Positions 22,673 to 29,976 of a stretch of DNA of 37,138 bases are shown here, piece after piece. Every line of letters starts with the position of its first letter. Within the stretch, counting starts at the first letter, position 1. Below the pieces are notes generated by a model. The model worked only from the letters and a program-made list of their open reading frames with translations, was not told the origin of the DNA and searched no databases. A program made the position numbers and the translations under genes. The DNA is taken from the NCBI GenBank assembly GCA_044464175.1, contig JBIQLO010000005.1, forward strand, positions 1 to 37,138. Direction: 5' to 3'. The DNA is from JBIQLO01 sp044464175. Its GTDB lineage: Bacteria; Planctomycetota; Phycisphaerae; Tepidisphaerales; Tepidisphaeraceae.

Positions 22673-23857
22673 TCAATCCAAAATGTCCAGTGTCGAGAAG
22701 TGCCCCTTCTCCAGGAATTCCAGCGACGCCCCGCCGCCGGTGGAGACGTGGGAGACTTTGTCGCTGAGGCCCAGTTGCTCGATGGCCGCGGCGCTGTCGC
22801 CGCCGCCGATGATGCTGATGGCATTGTTTTTGGCGGTGGCGTCGGCGACGGCCTGGGCGATGGCCTGGGTGCCGGCGGCGAAGGGCTTTTTCTCAAAGAC
22901 GCCCATGGGCCCGTTCCAGATGATCGTCTGCGCCCGGGCGATTTCGGCGGCATAGGCCTGGCGGGTTTTGGGGCCGATGTCGAACCCTTCCATGTCGGCG
23001 GGGATGTTCCCTTCCACCACCTGCGTCTGGGCGTCGTCGGTCATCCGGTCGCTGATGACGGTGTCGACGGGGAGCTTGATCTTGCCGGCGGCCTTGGCCA
23101 ACAGGTTCTTGGCCAGGTCCACCTTATCCGGCTCGACCAGGCTCTTGCCGACCTGCTTGCCCTGGGCCAGGAAGAAGGTGTAGGCCATCGCCCCGCCGAT
23201 CAACAGCGTGTCGGCCTTGGGCAGGAGCTGTTCGATGACGTTGATCTTGTCCGAGACCTTGGCGCCCCCCAGGATGGCGACAAAGGGGCGTTTGGGGTTG
23301 GCGACGGCATCGCCCAGAAATTTCAGTTCCTTCTGGATCAGGAAGCCGACGGCGCGGGGCTTGCCGGCCATCGCCTGGGCCGCGCCGAAGGTGCTGGCGT
23401 GCTCGCGGTGGGCGGTGCCGAAGGCATCGTTGATGTAGATGTCGCCGAGCTTGGCGAGTTGGCGGGCGAAGTTGGGATCATTCTTCTCCTCCTCCCCGTG
23501 GAAACGGAGGTTTTCCAGCAGAAGAACCTGGCCATTCTGGAGAGCGGCGGCGGCGGCTTCGGCCTGGGGGCCGATGCAGTCGTCGGCAAACTGAACGGAC
23601 TGGGCGAGCAATTCGCTCAAGCGTTTCTGCACGGGCTTGAGGGAATACTTGGGATTGACCTGCCCCTTGGGCCGGCCCAGGTGGCTCATCAGAATCAGCC
23701 GTCCGCCGCGGTCGATCACGCTTTTGATGGTGGGCAGCGCCTGGGTGATGCGCCGATCGTCGGTGATGGTTTCGCCCTCGAGCGGGACGTTGAAATCGAC
23801 GCGCATCAGCACGCGTTTGCCCTGAACATCCAAATCCGTCACATTTTTGGTTGCCAT
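22673..23857 (-). CDS. pgk: Phosphoglycerate kinase
   Basis: This 394-residue glycolytic enzyme transfers phosphate from 1,3-bisphosphoglycerate to ADP. Marks: RVLMRVDFNVPL (residues 15-26), LMSHLGRPKG near 55-64, LLLENLRFHGEE near 108-119, FGTAHREHAST, the hinge motif VAILGGAKVSDK near 193-204, and the nucleotide-binding SIIGGGDSAAAIE near residue 350 followed by VSTGGGASLEFLE. Length is normal. The ATG at 23855-23857 has AAGGAG 8 bases upstream; the longer open frame is not used. It is divergent from the toxin-antitoxin/panB operon. Confidence 0.97.
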   Translation of the reverse strand: MATKNVTDLDVQGKRVLMRVDFNVPLEGETITDDRRITQALPTIKSVIDRGGRLILMSHLGRPKGQVNPKYSLKPVQKRLSELLAQSVQFADDCIGPQAEAAAAALQNGQVLLLENLRFHGEEEKNDPNFARQLAKLGDIYINDAFGTAHREHASTFGAAQAMAGKPRAVGFLIQKELKFLGDAVANPKRPFVAILGGAKVSDKINVIEQLLPKADTLLIGGAMAYTFFLAQGKQVGKSLVEPDKVDLAKNLLAKAAGKIKLPVDTVISDRMTDDAQTQVVEGNIPADMEGFDIGPKTRQAYAAEIARAQTIIWNGPMGVFEKKPFAAGTQAIAQAVADATAKNNAISIIGGGDSAAAIEQLGLSDKVSHVSTGGGASLEFLEKGHFSTLDILD

Positions 23858-23947
23858 TTGTATTCTCCTTGGGAGGCCGATGGGGATGCTAGGGGAGATG
23901 GGAGGGAAGTCAAGAATGGGGAGGATACAAACGTGCCCAAATCTGCC

Positions 23948-23953
23948 TATAAT
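23948..23953 (+). promoter_or_regulatory. Perfect -10 box before the antitoxin gene
   Basis: TATAAT lies 36 bases before the antitoxin ATG, in the 131-bp divergent gap with pgk. No convincing -35 box is seen at the right distance. Position and sequence make it the best candidate promoter for the antitoxin-toxin-panB unit. Confidence 0.45.
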
Positions 23954-23988
23954 TATCCATCCAGGAGCAACAAGCCGGGAGGCGCAAC

Positions 23989-24231
23989 ATGGCAAGTTTG
24001 GCCTTAAATGACGAGCAGGTAATTCAACTGGTCGAGCAGCTTTCCCCCGAAGGCAAACGGCGCGTGATGGGAAAACTCAACGCCGAGCGGGATGCCTGGT
24101 GGGAACAGGTCGCCAGCCAGGGTGAACAGGACATGCGCCGGCTGGCCAGGAAGCGCGGCGCGGACTGGGACGCCATGAGCGATGCCCAGCGCGAAGCTTT
24201 CGTTGATGAGCTGCTGCATGAGCGGTTGTGA
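23989..24231 (+). CDS. Probable antitoxin of a PIN-type toxin-antitoxin pair
   Basis: This 80-residue helical, charged protein begins LNDEQVIQLVEQLSPEGKRR and ends REAFVDELLHERL. It matches the general pattern of small antitoxins found upstream of COG1569 PIN toxins: an N-terminal helix pair and a C-terminal acidic helix that would wrap the toxin. No classic DNA-binding ribbon or AbrB motif is obvious. It has a good Shine-Dalgarno (GGGAGG at 6 bases). The assignment rests largely on its position, 90 bases before the PIN toxin gene. Confidence 0.7.
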   Translation: MASLALNDEQVIQLVEQLSPEGKRRVMGKLNAERDAWWEQVASQGEQDMRRLARKRGADWDAMSDAQREAFVDELLHERL

Positions 24232-24321
24232 AATTCAATGTGATCTTCACCATGATGGAACGTGGCATCGCAAGAGGCGGATAGGAGCCGTCACGGACAA
24301 GCATCCGCCCGAATACCCATC

Positions 24322-24729
24322 ATGAAAGCCGTCTTTGACACCAATATCCTGTTCTTGGGCGTAGGTTGGCGCGGCGCACCGCATCGATGCATCCAATCCA
24401 TCCGCCGCGGCCCGTGCCAGCTGATTCTCTGCCGGGAAATTCTGGATGAACTGCAGGAAAAACTGGTGACCAAGCGGAGCATGCCTCCGGAGAATGCGGC
24501 GGAGATTGTCGAGGAAATACGCGCCTTGGTGAGGATGGTCGAAATTGAGGGGGTGGTGCATCAAATTGAATTCGATCCGGATGACGACATGGTGCTGGAA
24601 TGTGCCATAACGGGCGGCGCGGATTGCATCGTGAGCGGCGACCATCATCTGCTCGATCTCGGATCGTGGCGGGGGATTGCCATCGTCACGGCAGGGGAAT
24701 TTTTGGGAAAAGAAGAAACACATGGCTGA
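24322..24729 (+). CDS. PIN-domain ribonuclease toxin (COG1569 type)
   Basis: This 135-residue protein has a PIN nuclease fold: MKAVFDTNILFLG with the first acidic residue (Asp6), then SREILDELQEKL-like text near residue 43 and DPDDDMVLECAITGGADCIV with further acidic residues near 90, ending SGDHHLLDL near residues 108-116. Such toxins cleave RNA in a Mg2+-dependent way. The ATG at 24322 starts at the family N-terminus but lacks a good Shine-Dalgarno; a GTG at 24262 is an in-frame alternative. Its stop codon overlaps the panB start by 8 bases, so both should be on one transcript. A 7-bp hairpin (GGCGGAT / ATCCGCC, 24276-24309) precedes it and could lower its expression relative to the antitoxin. 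Confidence 0.85.
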   Translation: MKAVFDTNILFLGVGWRGAPHRCIQSIRRGPCQLILCREILDELQEKLVTKRSMPPENAAEIVEEIRALVRMVEIEGVVHQIEFDPDDDMVLECAITGGADCIVSGDHHLLDLGSWRGIAIVTAGEFLGKEETHG

Positions 24730-25579
24730 ACCATTGAAGCGTAAATTCACGTTCTCCGATCTTCGCCAGGCCCGGGAGGCGGGGCAGAAGGTGGCGATGC
24801 TGACCTGTTACGATTTCACGACCGCGCGGCACATGGCGCTGGCCGGGGTGCCAATGCTGCTGGCCGGGGATTCGGCCGGGAACGTGGTGCTTGGGTATGA
24901 CAGCACGCTGCCGGTGTCGCTGGAATTCATGATCGAGATCACGGCCGCGGTGCGTCGGGGCGCGCCCGAGGCGCTGGTGATCGGGGACATGCCTTTTGGT
25001 TCCTACCAAGCGTCGCCGGCCCAGGGGGCGAAAAACGCCTTTGCGATGATCCAGCGATCAGGGTGCGACGGGGTGAAGCTGGAGGTGGGCCGGGGGCATG
25101 CAGCGCTCGTGGAGCGTCTGGCGGATGCGGGAGTGGCGGTGATGGCGCATCTGGGATTGCGGCCGCAGGCGGTGGGACTGCTGGGGGGGTACAAGTTCCA
25201 GGGACGGACGGCCCGGTCAGCGCGGCAAATCGTCGATCTGGCAGCGCGGATGGAGGAAGCGGGAGCGGCATCCATTTTGCTGGAAGCGGTTCCCCCGGAG
25301 GTGTCGGCGGCGGTGGTGAGGGCGACGCATGTGCCGGTGATCGGATGCGGGGCGGGACCGGCCTGTCATGGGCATGTGGTGGTCACGCCCGATGCGCTGG
25401 GATTGACGCCGCGGGCCCCGAGATTTGTGCCGCGCGTGGGTGAGTTGGCCAGGCCCCTGACCGAAGCGCTGGGGGCATACGTGGATCAGGTCGCCTCGGG
25501 CGCTTATCCCGCTGAAGCGCATCTGTATGAAATGCCGCCGGAAGAAAAGGCGGATTTCCTCCGTAGCTTGTCATCATGA
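24722..25579 (+). CDS. panB: 3-methyl-2-oxobutanoate hydroxymethyltransferase (ketopantoate hydroxymethyltransferase)
   Basis: This 285-residue TIM barrel makes ketopantoate from 2-oxoisovalerate and methylene-tetrahydrofolate, the first committed step of pantothenate and coenzyme A synthesis. Marks: MLTCYDFTTARHMALAG (residues 24-40), GDSAGNVVLGYDST near 48-61, GDMPFGSYQAS near 87-97, VMAHLGLRPQAV near 139-150, LLEAVPPEV near 184-192 and GCGAGPACHGHVVV near 207-220. Length is normal. The ATG lies inside the last codons of the PIN toxin gene; only AAGAAG precedes it, so translation probably depends on coupling. No panC or panD gene is adjacent. Confidence 0.95.
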   Translation: MAEPLKRKFTFSDLRQAREAGQKVAMLTCYDFTTARHMALAGVPMLLAGDSAGNVVLGYDSTLPVSLEFMIEITAAVRRGAPEALVIGDMPFGSYQASPAQGAKNAFAMIQRSGCDGVKLEVGRGHAALVERLADAGVAVMAHLGLRPQAVGLLGGYKFQGRTARSARQIVDLAARMEEAGAASILLEAVPPEVSAAVVRATHVPVIGCGAGPACHGHVVVTPDALGLTPRAPRFVPRVGELARPLTEALGAYVDQVASGAYPAEAHLYEMPPEEKADFLRSLSS

Positions 25580-25680
25580 CTGGAGCGTATGTTATTCTAC
25601 TTGCGGGGGGAGACTTGGTCGGCATCCGTCGCGATCGCGGCGTCTGCCCGAAGGATGACTGAAAATTCAAGGAGATTCAC

Positions 25681-27225
25681 ATGAAATCACTAAGCCGCTC
25701 AATCGGGGTTTTGATCATCGCCGGGGCCGCCACAGCAGGCGGCTTTTTTGGCTTTAATCTGTTGGAAAATGCAAGGTTTGCATTGGCCGAGCAGAAGGTG
25801 GAGACGACCCGCGAAGGGCTGTCGCAGATCGAGAATCTATCCAACATCTTCCGCTACGTCGGCAAGGTGGTGGAGCCGTCGGTGGTAAACATCAACGTGA
25901 AAAAGACGATCCATGGCGCCAGGCGCATGCCCTTCGACGAACGATTCTTCCGGCGCTTCTTCCCGGACCAGGATGGAGATGGGCAGCCGGACATGCCCCA
26001 GATGCCGGAACAGGACCGGATTGAGATCGGCACCGGCAGCGGGCTGATTGTGGATGTGGATGGAAACAAGGGATACATCGTCACCAACAACCACGTGGCC
26101 GGCGGGGCGACGGAGATGGAAATCACGCTGGCCGACGGGCGCGTCATCAAGGACGGCAAGCTGGTGGGGGCCGATCCCAAGAGCGACATCGCGGTGGTGG
26201 AGATCACGGCCGACCATCTGATTCCGGTCAAGTGGGGCAACAGCGACCAGGTGCAGAAGGGGGACTGGGTGCTGGCGTTCGGCAGCCCGTTTGGGTACGT
26301 CGGCTCGATGACCCACGGGATTGTCTCGGCCCTCAATCGCACGAGCGTGGGGATTCTCGGCCCGCAGGGGTATGAGGATTTCATCCAGGTGGATGCCCCG
26401 ATCAATCCCGGCAACAGCGGCGGGCCGCTGGTGAACATTCACGGCGAGGTGATCGGGATCAACACCGCCATCGCCACGCGCTCGGGCGGATTTCAGGGGA
26501 TTGGATTCGCCATCCCCTCCAATCAGGCCAAGGCGATCTACAAGCAGATTCGCGAACACGGGAAGGTGACGCGCGGCTGGCTGGGCGTGAGCATCATGGA
26601 TGTTTCCAAGAACCAGGACCTGGCCCAGAGCTTCGGCTACAAACAGTCCAACGGGATTCTGGTGCAGCAGGTCTTCCCCAACACCCCTGCCACCGGCAAG
26701 CTGAAGGCCGGCGACATCATCATGGGACTCGATGGCAAGCCGGTGCAGTCGGTGCAGGAGCTGCGCTACGCGATCGCGATGACCTCGCCGGGGGATGAGG
26801 TGACGCTGAAGATTTATCGCGACGGCAAAGAGCAGAATGTGAAAATCAAGCTCGGCGCGCAGCCGGAAAACGTAATGGCGCTGGTCGGCGGCGGGCAGGG
26901 CGAGGAACAGGCCAACCCCAGCGCGCAACAGGGAAGCGAAGCCCTGGGGCTGAAGCTGACCAACCCGACCGATGCGCTGCTGAAGCGTTTTCAGTTGCCC
27001 GCTAACAGCAACGGGGCGCTGATCGTGGCGGTGGCCCCGAATTCTCCCGCGGCCGAGGTGGGGCTGCGTCCGGGTGAATTGATCACGAAGGTGGACAACA
27101 AGGACGTCAGCAACGCCCAGGAGGCGGCGGCTGCGCTGGGAAAGGCCGACCTGAACAAAGGCCTGCGCATGTATGTCGTCGGCCGGCAGGGCGCGCGGTT
27201 CGTGTTTGTGAAGATTGAGAAATAG
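25681..27225 (+). CDS. HtrA/DegP-family serine protease with two PDZ domains
   Basis: This 514-residue periplasmic protease/chaperone begins with a signal or membrane anchor (about residues 8-29). The trypsin-like domain has the catalytic triad: His near 138 in TNNHVA, Asp near 170 in SDIAVVE and Ser near 246 in GNSGGPLV. Two PDZ domains follow (about residues 295-390 and 420-505), each with a GLD/GLR-type ligand loop. The loop upstream of the triad contains an acidic DQDGDGQPDMPQMPEQD stretch near residues 99-115, an unusual insertion that reads like a calcium-binding or flexible loop. AAGGAG lies 7 bases before the ATG. It is probably monocistronic, ending at a strong hairpin terminator. 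Confidence 0.95.
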   Translation: MKSLSRSIGVLIIAGAATAGGFFGFNLLENARFALAEQKVETTREGLSQIENLSNIFRYVGKVVEPSVVNINVKKTIHGARRMPFDERFFRRFFPDQDGDGQPDMPQMPEQDRIEIGTGSGLIVDVDGNKGYIVTNNHVAGGATEMEITLADGRVIKDGKLVGADPKSDIAVVEITADHLIPVKWGNSDQVQKGDWVLAFGSPFGYVGSMTHGIVSALNRTSVGILGPQGYEDFIQVDAPINPGNSGGPLVNIHGEVIGINTAIATRSGGFQGIGFAIPSNQAKAIYKQIREHGKVTRGWLGVSIMDVSKNQDLAQSFGYKQSNGILVQQVFPNTPATGKLKAGDIIMGLDGKPVQSVQELRYAIAMTSPGDEVTLKIYRDGKEQNVKIKLGAQPENVMALVGGGQGEEQANPSAQQGSEALGLKLTNPTDALLKRFQLPANSNGALIVAVAPNSPAAEVGLRPGELITKVDNKDVSNAQEAAAALGKADLNKGLRMYVVGRQGARFVFVKIEK

Positions 27226-27248
27226 TTGACGCCAGGCGACAGATAGAA

Positions 27249-27322
27249 CCGTCGGGCATGATTTTGCATGCCGGGAGCGGAATGGACTTCCCGGCATACA
27301 AAATCACGCCCGACGGCTTTTT
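27249..27322 (+). terminator. Long-stem intrinsic terminator of htrA
   Basis: Arms 27249-27276 and 27289-27316 pair over 28 bp with two mismatches (which would be G-U pairs in RNA) around a 12-base loop, then CTTTTT on the plus strand. The T-run overlaps the stop codon of the convergent gene ending at 27321, so the element also isolates that transcript. The stem is much longer than a usual bacterial terminator. Confidence 0.8.
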
Positions 27323-27797
27323 ATGCCTCCAGCGGCGCTTCGGGGACGCCGGAGAGATCGATCGCACGCGGCTGAACCTTGCGGTAACCGAGTTGGCGCA
27401 CGACCTCCAGCACTTCGGTCCATGTGGGATAGAGCCGCTTGTTGACCTTCTTATAGGTGTCGATGGCCCTGATGAACTCGAACTGGGCATCGTTCATCTC
27501 CCCCTCCTCCGCCTCGCGACGTTCGTCGGAGCGGCGGCGTCCGGGCCCGCGGCGGCGTTCCAGGCCGGTGCCGCGGCGATCCAGCCCGCTGCGGCGTTCG
27601 GCGCCGGCATAACCGGATTCGGCGGCAGGCTTTTGCCGTCGCTCCAGGCCGCAGCGCCGGTCCACCTCGCTCTTTCGGCGGTTGGCTCCCCTTTCGGAGC
27701 GTGGGGGACACGGCTCCGGCTCCAGCGGCTCCAGCACCGCTTCCAAGGCTTCCAGTTCCAACTCATCCGCTGCTTCCACGGCCATATGGGACATCAT
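27321..27797 (-). CDS. Arginine-repeat protein with conserved C-terminal helical domain, unknown function
   Basis: This 158-residue protein has three parts. Residues 1-32 are acidic (EALEAVLEPLEPEP). Residues 33-98 are arginine-rich, built of short units of the type G-x-E/D-R-R (GLERR, GAERR, GLDRR, GLERRR), at least five times. Residues about 98-150 form a tidy domain, QFEFIRAIDTYKKVNKRLYP followed by TWTEVLEVVRQLGYRKV. I do not recognise a named family. The basic repeats suggest nucleic acid or membrane-phosphate contact, which is inference. The start at 27795-27797 is preceded by GGAGAGG at 4-6 bases. It lies downstream of the diadenylate cyclase gene on the same strand and may share its transcript. 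Confidence 0.7.
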   Translation of the reverse strand: MMSHMAVEAADELELEALEAVLEPLEPEPCPPRSERGANRRKSEVDRRCGLERRQKPAAESGYAGAERRSGLDRRGTGLERRRGPGRRRSDERREAEEGEMNDAQFEFIRAIDTYKKVNKRLYPTWTEVLEVVRQLGYRKVQPRAIDLSGVPEAPLEA

Positions 27798-27859
27798 GAC
27801 ACCTCTCCAGGGACTCATCGTCCAATGAAGGGGGCGGCTTTATTTCCTCCCGACGGAAT

Positions 27860-28450
27860 TCAACGGGCCTTGGAGACGATCCGCACATCCTGCTCCTTGT
27901 GCTCGCGCACGGGGCCGGAGAGATGAAGGCTGTACTGGCGGAGCATCCAGAGCTCGGGAATGATCTCGGAGACCAGCTCGCCATGGTCGAAGACGCGCAC
28001 GACGGAGCTTTCGGAGACGACGACGGCGACAGCCTGGGTTTGGTGGGTCATGGAGGCGGCCGCCATGTGGCGGCTGCCCAGCCCCAGGGGAAGCTTGAGT
28101 CCTTCGGAGGTGGCATTGAGATAGCGGCAGGCGGAGATGACAACCCCGTCGCCTGATACGATGAACGCGCCATCGAGCTGGGCCAGTTCCTTGATGGTTT
28201 CGCGGGTGTCGTGATTGATGATCCGCTTGGCGTCGTAGGGATGCCCCTGAAGGGGATCGAGAATGAGGCTGCGGGAGCGGCGAAGGACGGCGGGGCTGTC
28301 GCCGACGATGAAGAGGGTGCCGATTTTGCGTCCCTCTCGCCCCTCACGGGCGATCTCAACGGCCAGCACGACGACGGCCTCGAGCACCTGGCGGTCGATG
28401 TCCGCTTTCAGCCGGCACAGATCATCGAACCAGGCGGAGGCGATCTTCAT
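27860..28450 (-). CDS. DisA_N (diadenylate cyclase) domain protein
   Basis: This 196-residue protein is essentially one DAC/DisA_N domain (PF02457), which condenses two ATP into the second messenger c-di-AMP. The DGA motif is intact (D93-G94-A95 in LDGAFIVSGDGVVISACRYL). The second motif, normally R-H-R, reads SRHMAAAS here (R127-H128-M129), so the third residue is changed. A short N-terminal helical segment (1-40) replaces the membrane helices of DacA/CdaA, and the DNA-binding part of DisA is absent; it is probably soluble. It lies just left of tRNA-Glu, 15 bases from the integrase's read-through stop codon. No strong Shine-Dalgarno is visible. Confidence 0.85.
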   Translation of the reverse strand: MKIASAWFDDLCRLKADIDRQVLEAVVVLAVEIAREGREGRKIGTLFIVGDSPAVLRRSRSLILDPLQGHPYDAKRIINHDTRETIKELAQLDGAFIVSGDGVVISACRYLNATSEGLKLPLGLGSRHMAAASMTHQTQAVAVVVSESSVVRVFDHGELVSEIIPELWMLRQYSLHLSGPVREHKEQDVRIVSKAR

Positions 28451-28465
28451 AACGTCAGAATACGC

Positions 28466-29803
28466 CTAGGGGGCGAATTTGATAATGCTCGATTGACGCG
28501 CAGGCAAACATCTGCATATTGTTGACCGACCGGCCCCATCGTCTAGAGGCCTAGGACACCGCCCTTTCACGGCGGCGACAGGGGTTCGAATCCCCTTGGG
28601 GTCATCGCCCGGTTTCCCGAAATGGCGGGAAACCTCGACTTTTACGGGCGTTTTTTGCGTTTTTCCCATTTCGTGTTTTCCTTCATTTTCCCCCGTTTTG
28701 CCGGTCGGGCGCACCGCTTTTTGCAGCGCTTTTTCAAAGTGTTCTTCCCTCACTTGGAGGTAGTGCCGCCGGGCGACTTCCGGGCTGTTCCCGATCCACG
28801 CGCAAACCACCTGAATCGGGAATTGTTCGGCCAGTTCGGTTTCACGGGTGGAGCGAAGATTCTGGAACAGCTTGGGCCAGGGATTGATCCCGGCTCGCTC
28901 CAGGATGCGTCCCATCATGGTTCGCAGGTTGGTGGCGGTGCCCAAGCCGGGAAGTATTTTGCTCTCCCCCGCTTCAGCCGCCTCAAACGCCTTCAGCAGA
29001 TGAGCGTGAATTTCCGGGAAAATGGGAATGATCCGCAGCGGCTTATTTTGGTCGGCTGTCTTGGGGCTGTAGACCGTCAGCCGGTTCCGTTCCCAGTCCA
29101 CACCACACCATCGCAGCGCCGCCAGTTCAGAGGGACATCGCAAGCCCCCCCACCGACAGAGCGCGAAAATCAGCCGCCACCGATCATCGGGGCAAGCGGC
29201 CAGCACTTGATGGGCCGTGGCCTCGCCGATGAAATGGAGTCGTCCGGCGTTCTCCTGGCTCCCCGCCTTCATTTCGTCGAAGGGGTTTTTCTCGATCCAC
29301 CCCCACCGCTTGGCCGCGTTAAAAAGCTGACGGGCGGTTTTGATTCGCTTGGAAATGGTGGCCGCCGCATACCCCCGGTTCGACAGGGTGTTTCGCCACT
29401 TTTCCGCATCCAAAATCCGAATCGCCCTTACATCCCTGCCGCTTCCCCACTGGCTTAAAAGGTCGTCCGTCGTCTGTTTGAAGGTGGTGACGGTTCCAGA
29501 CTTGCGGGGCGATGCGTAAAACTGCTCGACCAGCTCCCCCAGCGTATGCCGCTCCGCCGCCTGCCGGATGATCCCCGCCGCTTCCATCCGCTTGCGCAGG
29601 CTGGCGTCGATGCTGGTGGTCCATTTCATCGCCTCTGCATCCTCGATCCCGCTGGCGCCGGCGCGTGCCAGCCGTTCGATCCAGACCTTGACCTGCCGGG
29701 CCTGGTCGAGCGTGATCTTGCCAAGGCGGATTGTGTGCCGCTTGCCGCCGCTGGTGATCTGAATGGCCTTGCGACCGCCGGGTTGTTTGAGGAGGGATGC
29801 CAT
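28466..29803 (-). CDS. Tyrosine recombinase/integrase reading through the tRNA-Glu gene
   Basis: This 445-residue integrase catalyses site-specific integration and excision of the element. The catalytic domain has the first Arg in WGGLRCPSELAALRW near residue 225, the box II Arg in FQNLRSTRETELAEQF (where the usual His of H-x-x-R is Asn-Leu-Arg preceded by Gln), GNSPEVARRHYLQV with the nucleophilic Tyr near 347, and the following VREEHFEKAL. The lineage-typical 'CAWIGNS' text matches planctomycete integrases. Residues about 401-424 are the antisense translation of tRNA-Glu and the last 21 come from the host flank, so the C-terminal tail depends on the integrated state. The ATG at 29801-29803 overlaps the stop of the upstream HTH gene (TAATG). 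Confidence 0.9.
   Translation of the reverse strand: MASLLKQPGGRKAIQITSGGKRHTIRLGKITLDQARQVKVWIERLARAGASGIEDAEAMKWTTSIDASLRKRMEAAGIIRQAAERHTLGELVEQFYASPRKSGTVTTFKQTTDDLLSQWGSGRDVRAIRILDAEKWRNTLSNRGYAAATISKRIKTARQLFNAAKRWGWIEKNPFDEMKAGSQENAGRLHFIGEATAHQVLAACPDDRWRLIFALCRWGGLRCPSELAALRWCGVDWERNRLTVYSPKTADQNKPLRIIPIFPEIHAHLLKAFEAAEAGESKILPGLGTATNLRTMMGRILERAGINPWPKLFQNLRSTRETELAEQFPIQVVCAWIGNSPEVARRHYLQVREEHFEKALQKAVRPTGKTGENEGKHEMGKTQKTPVKVEVSRHFGKPGDDPKGIRTPVAAVKGRCPRPLDDGAGRSTICRCLPARQSSIIKFAP
28493..28520 (+). promoter_or_regulatory. Promoter of tRNA-Glu
   Basis: TTGACG (28493-28498) and CATATT (28515-28520) are separated by 16 bases, and the expected transcript start falls a few bases before the tRNA at 28532. 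This is a plausible sigma-70 promoter. Confidence 0.55.
28532..28604 (+). tRNA. tRNA-Glu (anticodon UUC)
   Basis: A complete 73-nt cloverleaf: acceptor stem GGCCCCA / TGGGGTC (one G-U pair), D-arm with GTCTAGAGGCCTAGGAC, anticodon arm CCGCC-CTTTCAC-GGCGG with anticodon TTC and normal U33, and T-arm CAGGG-GTTCGAATC-like closing on CCCCT. Discriminator A; no encoded CCA. It is the integration target of the element to its right, whose integrase gene starts 1.2 kb away and reads back through this gene. Confidence 0.96.
28582..28604 (+). other. Candidate attachment site (attL) at the tRNA-Glu 3' end
   Basis: The T-arm and acceptor 3' half of a tRNA gene is the usual core for tyrosine integrases, and an integrase gene abuts it here. 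The matching attR copy would lie beyond the window, so the exact core cannot be set. The element's own sequence restores the tRNA 3' end or supplies what follows it. Confidence 0.5.
28611..28634 (+). terminator. Hairpin just after tRNA-Glu
   Basis: GGTTTCCCG / CGGGAAACC (9-bp stem, 6-base loop) followed by TCGACTTTTACG. It could end the tRNA-Glu transcript. It lies on the element side of the junction and within the integrase reading frame. Confidence 0.5.
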
Positions 29804-29976
29804 TATTGTTCCAGGTATTCCAGCAGCTTCCGCCTTGTGAACAGCCACTTGCGCGGCCCGATCTTTTTATGCGGGATCGGACACTGGGGGCTTTGCAGCA
29901 GCTTCCGCAGCGTCGGCGCGCTCATGCGCAGCAGGCGGGCCGCTTCCTTCTGATTGAGCACCGCTTCCTCAGCCAC
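29803..29976 (-). CDS. Excisionase-like helix-turn-helix protein
   Basis: This 57-residue protein matches the small MerR/excisionase HTH family (HTH_17): LNQKEAARLLRMSAPTLRKLL is the HTH, followed by a wing-like IPHKKIGPRKWLFTRRKLLEYLE. It is likely the directionality factor for the adjoining integrase or a regulator of it. The start is a GTG (29974-29976) with AGGAG 8 bases upstream; the longer open frame upstream overlaps rusA and is not used. Its stop codon overlaps the integrase start (TAATG), implying translational coupling. Confidence 0.82.
   Translation of the reverse strand: MAEEAVLNQKEAARLLRMSAPTLRKLLQSPQCPIPHKKIGPRKWLFTRRKLLEYLEQ

Noticed and set aside
22625..24007. A 460-residue plus-strand frame opposite pgk
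   Set aside because: Gly/Asp/Val-rich antisense of pgk, with no ribosome site or recognisable motif.
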